DNA of 12,779 nucleotides, taken from positions 1-12,779 of the forward strand of contig SYPI01000107.1 in assembly GCA_005804005.1 (NCBI GenBank), in the 5' to 3' direction. The stretch comes from Planctomycetia bacterium. Lineage in GTDB: Bacteria > Planctomycetota > Phycisphaerae > Phycisphaerales > SM1A02. The notes beneath the pieces are model-generated. The model had not been told where the DNA came from, did not search any database, and saw only the letters and a program-made list of their open reading frames with translations. Position numbers and translations under genes: made by a program. Within the stretch, counting starts at the first letter, position 1. The number at the start of each line of letters is the position of its first letter. Of the stretch, positions 1 to 7,300 are shown in pieces.

Positions 1-1
1 C

Positions 2-619
2 CGCTGTGCCATCTCCGGTGGCGCCGAATTGGTGGCACGGACCTGCGCCTGTCCGGTGATCAATGCCGGAGACGGTCGCCACGAACACCCGACCCAAGGG
101 CTGCTCGATCTGGCCACTGTTAGAGAGGCGTTCGGTTCGATTGAGGGCCGCACCGTTGCCATCGTCGGGGATGTGGCCAACAGCAGAGTGGCCCGCTCCG
201 CGCTTCATGGTCTGGTCACCTGCGGTGCCCGGGTCCGCCTTTGCGGCCCGCCGACGCTGGTTCCTGCCTCGCTGGAGTTGATTGCCGCCCAAGCCGCCCC
301 CGGGCAAGTTCGGGTGATGCACGACCTCGATCAGGCGCTGGAGGCAGTTGATGCGGTGATGATGCTTCGAATCCAGATGGAACGCTCTGCTGGGATAGCC
401 ATCTCGTCGGATTATCACGCGGCGTACGGCCTGACCAGAACCCGGATTGCTCGCTTGGGCGAGTCGGCCATCGTTCTCCATCCGGGCCCGATGAACCGTG
501 GCGTAGAGATCGACGACGCCGTCGCAGATGACCCCACCAGAAGTCGCATACTCCGTCAGGTCACCTGGGGGGTGGCGGTCCGCATGGCAGTGCTTGAGGA
601 AGTTCTTATCGGGCGATAG
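2..619 (+). CDS. pyrB: aspartate carbamoyltransferase, 3' part (5' end outside window)
   Basis: Catalytic subunit of aspartate transcarbamoylase, which joins carbamoyl phosphate and L-aspartate in the committed step of pyrimidine synthesis in the cytoplasm. The reading frame is already open at base 2 and runs to TAG at 617-619, giving about 205 residues, roughly the C-terminal two thirds of a usual 300-320-residue protein. Family motifs visible in order are NAGDGRHEHPTQGLLDL (the HPTQ carbamoyl-phosphate site, bases 86-97), VAIVGDVANSRVARSA (second-domain start), MMLRIQMER (the LRxQxER substrate-binding segment) and LHPGPMNRGVEI near the end. The carbamoyl-phosphate loop STRTS expected in the N-terminal half is not in the window. 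A GTG at 29 is inside the conserved region and is not the start. The next gene is a polysaccharide export protein, not pyrC as in many bacteria. Identification is firm; only the missing 5' end limits it. Confidence 0.95.
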   Translation, partial: RCAISGGAELVARTCACPVINAGDGRHEHPTQGLLDLATVREAFGSIEGRTVAIVGDVANSRVARSALHGLVTCGARVRLCGPPTLVPASLELIAAQAAPGQVRVMHDLDQALEAVDAVMMLRIQMERSAGIAISSDYHAAYGLTRTRIARLGESAIVLHPGPMNRGVEIDDAVADDPTRSRILRQVTWGVAVRMAVLEEVLIGR

Positions 620-702
620 TCTTCGGGGTGAGGCGGTGGACGGGCAGGGATGGCCCCAAGGCCGCGCTGGGAGTTGGCTGTTTTTCTTGCACGGAAGCAC
701 CT
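620..702. other. 83-bp gap between pyrB and the polysaccharide locus
   Basis: This is the largest non-coding interval in the window if the downstream start is ATG 703. It is GC-rich, apart from a T5 run at 681-685. No convincing sigma-70 promoter pair is visible. A sigma-54-like pair (TTGGC at 674-678 and TTGC at 687-690) has one base too many between its GG and GC elements. A short GGCC-CCAA-GGCC hairpin sits at 654-665, but the T run is not next to it, so it is not a clear terminator. If the downstream gene instead began at GTG 628, this interval would be almost entirely coding. Whether pyrB is co-transcribed with the locus cannot be decided from sequence. Confidence 0.5.
693..697 (+). promoter_or_regulatory. 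possible ribosome binding site for ATG 703
   Basis: GGAAG lies 5 bases before ATG 703 and is the reason that start was chosen for the export lipoprotein. A competing site, AAGAGGA at 731-737, sits 4 bases before an in-frame TTG at 742. The TTG start would give a shorter and more typical lipoprotein signal peptide, so the choice is not settled. Confidence 0.45.
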
Positions 703-2436
703 ATGGTTGTTGCCCGACTCAGGGGAATTCAAGAGGACCGTTTGCCCAAGCGATGCCTGAGCCTTGTTGGTAGCCGAGTGGTCCGCCGGGTCGCGCCGAT
801 TTTGGTCGCCGGCGGCGCGCTGCTCGCACTGAGCGGTTGCGAAACCCGCAGCTTCTTTGACCCCAGCCGGACCGGGTACTTCGAACGGGTCCCGGCGACG
901 ATGCCGGTCATCAAGCGCATCGATGTGATCGAGCCGGAGCCCGAGCGGTTCGGCTTTACCGGGCCGCCGCTGCCCGCCGACTTGGTGGCTTCGCCATCGG
1001 TTTACAACATCGGCGTCGGCGATGTGATCAAGACCGAAATCTATGAGTTGATCAGCGCGAACATGACCGAGACGGCGGTTCGCGCGGTTGATCAATCCGG
1101 AAACGTCCGCCTGCCGGTCCTGAACGATGTCCACGCCGCCGGGCTGACTGTGGGTGAGTTTGAGACCGAGGTCATTCGCCGCTGCAAGCGCTACCTCCCC
1201 AATCCGATCGTGACGGTCTCCTTGGAAGAAGGTCGCGCGTTCCTCTACACCATCATCGGTTCGGTTGATCAGGTCGGCGAATACAAGCTGGCTCGGCCCG
1301 ACTACCGACTGCGCAGCGCCATCGCTACGGCGGGCGGTGTTGCTCCGAGCACCGAGCGCATCGTGGTGGTTCGCTCATACGACCCGAATGGCGACTCGAG
1401 TTCCAACGATGGCGCCGGGGCCACGCCGCCGACCGATGATGCTCCCACCCCGCCGATGCCGCCGGCCGACGGCACTACAGCCCCGCCGCCAGCCAAGTCG
1501 ATCGACGACCTGATCAATGAAATCGACTCTGGCGACAACGCCACGGCGCCAAGTGGGCCGTCGGCTACGCCCCCGGCCACCGCACCACCGATCATCGAGC
1601 CCGATGCGCCAGCCAATCCAGCCGTTGCTCCGCCAGCCGCTGCGCCCGCGCCAGCGGCGGTTCGACCGCCGCGACAGGACGGGTTGGTTGGCCAGGGTCT
1701 GGCGCCGCCGATAGACATTGACACCCTCGAGCCGGTGTCGGTCTCGGATGCGCCGGGCAGCGCCGACTCGACCGCAGCTGCTCAGCAGCCGACGCGCGGC
1801 GCCCGACAGGGCAGTTCATTCATCTTCGATGTGCAGCAGCAGAAGTGGGTGCGCGCCACCAATGGGGCAGCGACTGGCGGCGTCACACAGAGTTTGCAAC
1901 GCGACTCGCCCGCAACCAACTTCCGTGAGGAAGTGGCCCGCGGCACACGGATCATCGAGATTGACTACCGCAAGCTTTCAACCGGCGACAACTCACAGAA
2001 TGTGGTCATCCGTCCGGGGGATGCGATCCATGTGAACCCGGTCAATCTCGGCGTCATCTATGTCGGAGGCGAGGTCGCCCGGCCGGGCGTCTTCAACATG
2101 CCACAGACTGGCGAAGCCACGCTGAGTCGAATGATCGACGCCGCTGGCGGCCTCGGCCAACTGGCCATCCCCGAGCGCTGTGATCTCATTCGCCGCATTG
2201 GTCCGGACCGGGAAGCCTGCATTCGGTTGAATCTGGCCGCCATTCGCGCTCGGACGGAGCCGGACATCGCGCTGCGACCGGATGACCACATCATTATCGG
2301 CACAAATTTCTGGGCTCTGCCGTTGGCGGTCATGCGCAACGGCTTCCGCATGACCTATGGCTTCGGCTTCCTCCTTGATCGCAACTGGGGAAACGATGTC
2401 TTTGGCCCGCCCCCACAAAACATCGTCGGCAACTGA
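703..2436 (+). CDS. polysaccharide biosynthesis/export outer-membrane lipoprotein (Wza-like)
   Basis: Member of the Wza/polysaccharide export (OPX) family, which forms the outer-membrane exit channel for capsule or exopolysaccharide. From ATG 703 it has 577 residues. A signal peptide ends in the lipobox LSGC with the lipidated cysteine at residue 46; it would be residue 33 if translation begins at TTG 742, and GTG 628 is also in frame. The mature N-terminus carries FFDPSRTGYF. The Poly_export domain starts near residue 100 (YNIGVGDVIKTEIYE). A first SLBB-like domain starts near 180 (GSVDQVGEYKL, AIATAGG) and is interrupted at about 227-415 by Pro/Ala/Thr-rich sequence before resuming at RIIEIDYRKL and IRPGDAIHV. 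A second SLBB domain spans about 451-533 (VIYVGGEVARPGVF, AAGGLGQ, LRPDDHIIIG). The tail has WALPLAVMRNGF then YGFGFLLDRN, comparable in position to the membrane-spanning C-terminal helix of Wza. It is the first gene of the glycan locus. Function is confident; start and insertion role are not. Confidence 0.9.
   Translation: MVVARLRGIQEDRLPKRCLSLVGSRVVRRVAPILVAGGALLALSGCETRSFFDPSRTGYFERVPATMPVIKRIDVIEPEPERFGFTGPPLPADLVASPSVYNIGVGDVIKTEIYELISANMTETAVRAVDQSGNVRLPVLNDVHAAGLTVGEFETEVIRRCKRYLPNPIVTVSLEEGRAFLYTIIGSVDQVGEYKLARPDYRLRSAIATAGGVAPSTERIVVVRSYDPNGDSSSNDGAGATPPTDDAPTPPMPPADGTTAPPPAKSIDDLINEIDSGDNATAPSGPSATPPATAPPIIEPDAPANPAVAPPAAAPAPAAVRPPRQDGLVGQGLAPPIDIDTLEPVSVSDAPGSADSTAAAQQPTRGARQGSSFIFDVQQQKWVRATNGAATGGVTQSLQRDSPATNFREEVARGTRIIEIDYRKLSTGDNSQNVVIRPGDAIHVNPVNLGVIYVGGEVARPGVFNMPQTGEATLSRMIDAAGGLGQLAIPERCDLIRRIGPDREACIRLNLAAIRARTEPDIALRPDDHIIIGTNFWALPLAVMRNGFRMTYGFGFLLDRNWGNDVFGPPPQNIVGN
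1381..1947 (+). other. Pro/Ala/Thr-rich low-complexity insertion inside the export lipoprotein
   Basis: This stretch encodes about 189 residues dominated by Pro, Ala, Thr, Gly, Asp and Ser, with runs such as PPMPPADG and APAPAAVRPP. It sits where an ordinary SLBB domain passes directly from its VVVR strand to its 'IEIDxRxL' strand, so it behaves as an insertion into a folded domain. Two less degenerate islands stand out: SIDDLINEIDSG (bases about 1498-1533), which looks helical, and SSFIFDVQQQKWVRAT (about 1813-1860), with aromatic and hydrophobic residues. The reading frame is uninterrupted and continues in both flanking domains. Base composition stays GC-rich like the rest of the gene. Function is unknown; a periplasm- or cell-wall-spanning linker or a partner-binding loop are both possible. 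Confidence 0.75.
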
Positions 2437-2511
2437 TGCCGACCGCCGAACCGCTCTCGCGGCGTGGCGTACTTTCGTCAGGCGGGATGGCAGCGATCAC
2501 TCATCCGCCCC

Positions 2512-3432
2512 ATGAACTCAACTGCATCACCTGAAGCGGTCAACCGCCGCACCATCGATATCGCGCCCGGCGGGGCAATCGCCGCCGGAGCCGCGCTGTC
2601 GGTCCTGCTGGTGGTGGTCTTCTGGGACTTCTTCCGCCAGCAATTCCACTTCGCCACCGATCAGCCCGCCGACTGGGGACACACCATCCTTGTCCCCGCG
2701 ATCGCCGGTTACTTGGTGTACCTGCATCGCGCCGATCTACGGGCCAGACCACTACGCCCATCGTGGTGGGGGCTGGCGCCGATGGTGACGGGCGTTGCCT
2801 GGTACATGCTCTGCGTCTTCGGGCCTAGGCCGCTCTATCACCACAACGCCTTCTCCATCGGAGTGGCGTTGACGTTGGTTGGCACCTGCCTGTTGCTGGC
2901 CGGCACTCGCGCCATGCGCTGGCTCTGGTATCCGCTCCTCTACCTCTGGATCTTCGGCCAGACAGTTTCCGAGCAGGTGATGAACCGCCTGACGTTCCCC
3001 CTGCAGGATCTGGCTGCCAAGGGTGCCTACATCTTTCTCACTGTGGTGGGGATCGACACCGTGCAAGAGGGCAACATCCTCACTGTCTACAACTCTGGGG
3101 TCCCCCAGCAGCTGAATGTGGCCGAGGCCTGCTCCGGGATGCGGATGGTGGTGGCCTTTTTCGCTCTGGCGGCGGCCATGGCCTATTCATCGGTGCGGCG
3201 GCCGTGGCAGCGCATCGTGCTCATTGCTGCGGCACTCCCGGTGGCGCTCTTCATCAATGTGATCCGTGTGTCGAGCTTGGGTCTCCTGAGCATGATTGAC
3301 TCCGGCTTCGCCGAGGGAGAGTTTCACCAGCTGGTTGGCGTGCTCTGGCTGCTGCCCGGACTGTTCCTGTTCATGGGAATCCTCTGGATGGTGCAGCGGC
3401 TTGGCAGCGACGACGGAGGCGCCCATGGCTGA
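2512..3432 (+). CDS. exosortase (exosortase/archaeosortase family membrane transpeptidase)
   Basis: Polytopic inner-membrane cysteine protease of the exosortase family, thought to cleave and transfer proteins carrying a C-terminal PEP-CTERM-type signal. From ATG 2512 it has 306 residues with about eight hydrophobic segments. The family triad is present: Cys207 in EACSGMRM, Arg252 in NVIRVSS, and His272 in EFHQLVGVLW. The N-terminal half also has the typical WGHTILVPAIAGYLVYLHR segment. An in-frame GTG at 2464 would add 16 residues. Neither start has a visible Shine-Dalgarno site, and ATG was preferred. The gene follows the export lipoprotein by 75 bases and overlaps the EpsI gene, the usual partner, by 8 bases. 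The subfamily cannot be assigned without profile searches. No target protein with a C-terminal sorting signal is encoded in the window, so its substrates must lie elsewhere. Confidence 0.93.
   Translation: MNSTASPEAVNRRTIDIAPGGAIAAGAALSVLLVVVFWDFFRQQFHFATDQPADWGHTILVPAIAGYLVYLHRADLRARPLRPSWWGLAPMVTGVAWYMLCVFGPRPLYHHNAFSIGVALTLVGTCLLLAGTRAMRWLWYPLLYLWIFGQTVSEQVMNRLTFPLQDLAAKGAYIFLTVVGIDTVQEGNILTVYNSGVPQQLNVAEACSGMRMVVAFFALAAAMAYSSVRRPWQRIVLIAAALPVALFINVIRVSSLGLLSMIDSGFAEGEFHQLVGVLWLLPGLFLFMGILWMVQRLGSDDGGAHG
3415..3419 (+). promoter_or_regulatory. ribosome binding site of the EpsI gene, inside the exosortase gene
   Basis: GGAGG lies 5 bases before ATG 3425 and inside the last codons of the exosortase gene. 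It fixes the EpsI start at 3425 rather than at the upstream in-frame ATG 3296, whose extension would be a Cys/Ser-rich shadow of exosortase sequence. Confidence 0.8.
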
Positions 3433-4309
3433 GTCAGTCAAGCGCGTCGCCCACGGCGCCATTCGCGCTGATGCCAGCATCCGCACCGCTTGGGTGGCAG
3501 CGATTCTCTGTCTGGTGATCTCGGCGGTGACATTCCGGGCAACCGTCGCGGCGTTGGGGGTGTACCTCGAGAAGGAACCGGTGGCGCTGCGCGCCGGATT
3601 CGAAACCCTACCGACCACCCTAGGCCGCTGGCAGCGCGTCGGCACCGATGTCCGGTACGACGACGTCATCAATGAGGAGCTGGGCACCAGCTCCTACCTG
3701 AACCGCACCTTCGTGCTCGATGGAGATCCCAACAAGGGGGCGCTGGAGCTGCACATCGCCTACTACACCGGATTCATCGACACGGTGCCGCATGTCCCCG
3801 AGCGCTGCTGGGGGGCGGCGGGTCTGGAGATCGTGACCCAGCCGCATCCGGTGCCTCTGGCGATCGATCGTTCGGGCTGGGACATGGAACGCGGTCCGCA
3901 GCACTCCAGCGGCGGGCGATATCCGGTGGTCACGGTCACCGACAGCGTCACCGGCAGCGCCACCGATGTCCACATGCCGCTCAACGAGCTGGCGCTGAAT
4001 ATCACGGAGTTCCAGAATCCGCAGAACCCAACCGTTCGCTACATCAGCGGTTACCTGTTCCTGGCCAACGGGCGGGCCACCCCGAGTCCGTATGAGGTGA
4101 GGTCGCTGGCCTTCAACCTCACCGAGCGTTTTGCGTATTATTGCAAGGTTCAGTTTTCGGCTCGTTTCGCCCAAGCGGAGGGTGCAGAGGGCCGATATTC
4201 CACGCAAGTCGCTGATCTGTTCAGCCAGTTGCTGCCCCCATTGATGCGTGTGCTGCCCGACTGGCCCGCCTACGAGTCAAAGTCGGCGTCGCCCAACGAC
4301 AATACCTAG
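3425..4309 (+). CDS. epsI: EpsI-family exosortase-associated protein
   Basis: Member of the EpsI family, found next to or fused with exosortases in exopolysaccharide loci. Its biochemical role is not settled. The 294-residue protein has one N-terminal membrane segment (about residues 21-45) and a soluble domain expected outside the cytoplasm. The family hallmark is VPHVPERCWGAAGL, with His123 and Cys128. Other typical features are FETLPTTLGRW after the membrane segment, LELHIAYYTGF, and the C-terminal ISGYLFLANGRATPSPYEVR and FAYYCKVQFS segments. It overlaps the exosortase gene by 8 bases and has a good GGAGG site, which suggests translational coupling and equal dosage of the two proteins. 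In many proteobacteria the EpsI domain is fused to the C-terminus of the exosortase; here it is a separate gene. The next gene starts 13 bases downstream. Family assignment is strong; function is known only by association. Confidence 0.9.
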   Translation: MAESVKRVAHGAIRADASIRTAWVAAILCLVISAVTFRATVAALGVYLEKEPVALRAGFETLPTTLGRWQRVGTDVRYDDVINEELGTSSYLNRTFVLDGDPNKGALELHIAYYTGFIDTVPHVPERCWGAAGLEIVTQPHPVPLAIDRSGWDMERGPQHSSGGRYPVVTVTDSVTGSATDVHMPLNELALNITEFQNPQNPTVRYISGYLFLANGRATPSPYEVRSLAFNLTERFAYYCKVQFSARFAQAEGAEGRYSTQVADLFSQLLPPLMRVLPDWPAYESKSASPNDNT

Positions 4310-4311
4310 AC

Positions 4312-4315
4312 GAGG
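4312..4315 (+). promoter_or_regulatory. ribosome binding site of the TPR gene
   Basis: GAGG, 7 bases before ATG 4323, directly after the EpsI stop codon. It supports 4323 over the earlier in-frame ATG 4248, which lies inside the EpsI gene and would give an Arg/Pro-rich shadow N-terminus. Confidence 0.75.
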
Positions 4316-4322
4316 TCCACCC

Positions 4323-7300
4323 ATGGCAGAGTCACCCAAGGCTGTTCCGGCGAAAACAACGGCAGCGATGAAGAAGAAAGCCAACCGCAAACTGCTGATC
4401 ATCATCGGCTCGTTCGTGCTGATCGGAGCGGTGGCGGTCGGAGGACTGGCCTATCTGCGGATCTCCGGGGCGCCGGAGCGGAATGCCCGGCAGGGGGAAA
4501 CGGCGCTGGCCGAAGGTGACGCGCTGCTCGCGGCCGGACAACCCAAGGCAGCCAACGAGAAGTATCGCTCGGCGGTCGACCGCATCGGTCGGTCCGTTCA
4601 CGACGTGCCGAACAATCTTGGCTATGTCGACAAGATGATTGGTGCCCTTGGGCACATCGTCCCCGAGACGGGCAGTGAGGCGGCTGAGCGCTATCGGCAG
4701 TTGCTACAGCTCATGGAGCGCCGCACAGTGGCGGCCAAACGCGATCCCAAGGTGTGGAACGATTACATCGACTCCCTGCGCGAGCACGGGCGAGTTACCC
4801 AGCGGCCGGAGGTCTGGGGCGCCATGGCCGAGGCTGCTACGCGCATGAAGGAGCGGCTAGACGCGGACAGTCCGGGTCAGGAGGCCGCGGAACTGGCCTA
4901 CGCTGAAGCCCAGAGCAATCGGACCGGCGCGCAGAGCGAAGACGAGCGCGCCCGCGTCGAAGCGGCTCTGCAGGCGATTCTGGCTACGCACGGCGGCGAG
5001 CCGCGAGCCTGGGGCGCGCTGCTGCGTGTTCAGCAGGAGCGGTGGAACAGGCTGAACGAGGCCGGGCGCGATCAGGAGGCGGCCAGCCTTCGGCAGATCA
5101 TTGACGAGGGACTCGCCAAGGCGTCGGCGCAGATTCCCGGCACCACCGCGCTGATGCAGGCTCGCCTGCGACTCGCCATGCGCCCCGCCCGTGGAGAGAA
5201 GTTGGACAACGCGGTCATTCAGGCGGCGCTGGACGCCCTGCTCGAATCGGGGATCGCCAGTAGCGACCCGTGGGACCTTCACGATGCAGCTGCTATTCAA
5301 GCTACTGCGGGGACGCCGGACCAGTGCCGCCGTGCCGCGGCTGCGCTGCAGTCCTATCTGGCTACTCACCCTCAGGCCCTACTGCACCAGCGCGCCCTAG
5401 GAATGTTGCAGGCCAACTTCGACAGCGAGAGCGCTCGGGCAACCTTTGAATCCCTCGTCAAGTCGCCGCAGTTGCCGGTCGGTCTGGTCTCTGCGATCCA
5501 GGATGAGATACGGGTTGATTCAATCGAGCGACTTTTCAATCTGGCCTACGCCGACTGGGAGAACGCCGACTCGGACGCAGCGCGAACCGCGGCGCTGGAA
5601 GGGGCCCGCGCCGCGCGCTCTCAGGCCGAGGTCCTCCTGCGCGGGCGCGGCGGCGAGGGAACACTCAAGCAATTCGATGGCATGCTGGCCTACGCCGACA
5701 AGGATTACGCCAAGGCGGCGGCGCTGTTGAGTTCCCTGATCACACAAAACCCGGAAGTCGGCGCCGAGATCTACTTCACCGCCGCGGCTTCGGAGGCCAA
5801 TCTGGCCGAGTACGGCGCGGCGCTCATGCTGGCTGAGCGTGGTCTGGAGCGGCATGGGCCGAGCACGCCGCTGCTGTTGGTCATGGCCCAGCTGCAGCTG
5901 CGGCTAGGCCGCAATCGAGAGGCGGCCAAGGTCCTGGAGTTCGTGCTGGCTGAGGATCCGGAGAACACTGCGGCGCTGGCTATGGCCAAGGTGGCCACCA
6001 CTCCCTCGATGACTGATTTTGCCCCTGCTCAGGGCACGGCTGATCCAATCGTCGGGGTGGTCTCCGAGGCGGAGGTGCTTTACAGCCGTGGCGATCGGGC
6101 TGGTGCACAGGCGGCGCTGGAAGCGGCCGAAGCCAAGGGGGCAGATGTTCGTCTTCGCCGGGCCATCGTGCAGTGCGTGGTGGCGCAGGGAGATCAGAGT
6201 CAGATCGCGGCGGCATTTGATGCCGCCCTGCTGGCGTATCCCGGCGATCCGGTGCTGCAGAGCATGCGAACCATCTCGACCACCGATGATCCGGTCGAAC
6301 GCGCAGTGCGGCTCCATGCCGAGGCGGCCCACGACGCCGCCGCCAAGGCCAGCGCCGATTACATCGCCCTGCGTTCGCTGGAGAGCGTAACTCGCGCCCG
6401 CATCGATACCGCCAAGGCAACCGGTCTGCCAGCGCCAGCCGGGAGCGAGGCGATCCTGACCTCGATTCAGGGGCGGCTGGCCGCCGCCGAAGCCAAGGCG
6501 ATTGCCGGCGATGGCCGCAACCCGCCGCTCATCGAGATGATCTTCGACGCAGCATTGGCAGAGAAGGACTCCGCTGCCCGTCAGCGCGCCCTTGATTTGG
6601 CCGCCAAGTGCATCGACCCCACCCTGCCGGATGTGCTGCTGGGAAAGGAAGCGCTGACCAGCGGCGACTACGTCACCGCCAGCGCCAAGTTCCTCACCGC
6701 CTCCGCGGCGCCCGGAGCGAGTGGCAACACCTTCCGCCTACTGGGAGTCGCGCGCGAGAGATCCGGCGATGTTCCCGGCGCATTGGCGGCTTTCAGTGAG
6801 GCGTACCGCCGCCGCCCGAATGATCCGGCGACTATTGAAGGCTATGGGCGGCTTCTTGGCCGCGGCGGTGAACCGGCTCGGGCCCTTGAAGTGGTTCGCG
6901 CCGGGGCCGCAGCGCTGCCGGGGAACACCTCCATCGTGAACCTGTGGCTGGAGATCGAGGCAGAGTTTGGCAACAAGTTGCAGGCCCTCGAGACCCGCCG
7001 CCGCCATCTTCTGCAGCGGCCCGCCGACCGGGAAAACGCGCGGGCACTGGTAGTGCTGCTGGCCGAGGTGCCACCCCACCCGGAGATGGTCGTGGGAGCA
7101 GATGGCAAGCCGAAATACAGCGCGACCGAGTGGGTGTCGATGCCGCGCGAACAGCAGATCGAGTTGCTCATGGCCATCCGCGCCCAGAACCTGCAGCAAG
7201 CCCAGGAGGAGGCGGCCACTCTGTTGGAGAAGGACCCCGGGAATCTGATGTTGGCCACCCGCTTCGCCGGTGCCCTCTACCGCACCGGTGAACAGGAGGC

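Noticed and set aside
654..690. Hairpin plus T-run that might be a terminator after pyrB
   Set aside because: The GGCC-CCAA-GGCC stem is only 4 base pairs and the T5 run begins 15 bases after it, so the arrangement does not fit a Rho-independent terminator.
1381..1947. Tandem DNA repeat in the Pro/Ala-rich region
   Set aside because: The sequence is biased in composition, but no repeat unit with a constant period could be made out by eye.
2437..2511. Small hairpin CCGC-TCTC-GCGG near 2450-2461 as a terminator or regulator between the export and exosortase genes
   Set aside because: The stem is 4 base pairs, no T-tract follows, and the following gene is part of the same functional set, so termination here is unlikely.
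4248..4322. Upstream in-frame start for the TPR gene at ATG 4248
   Set aside because: It lies inside the EpsI gene, encodes an Arg/Pro-rich segment before the expected N-terminus, and lacks the ribosome site present before ATG 4323.
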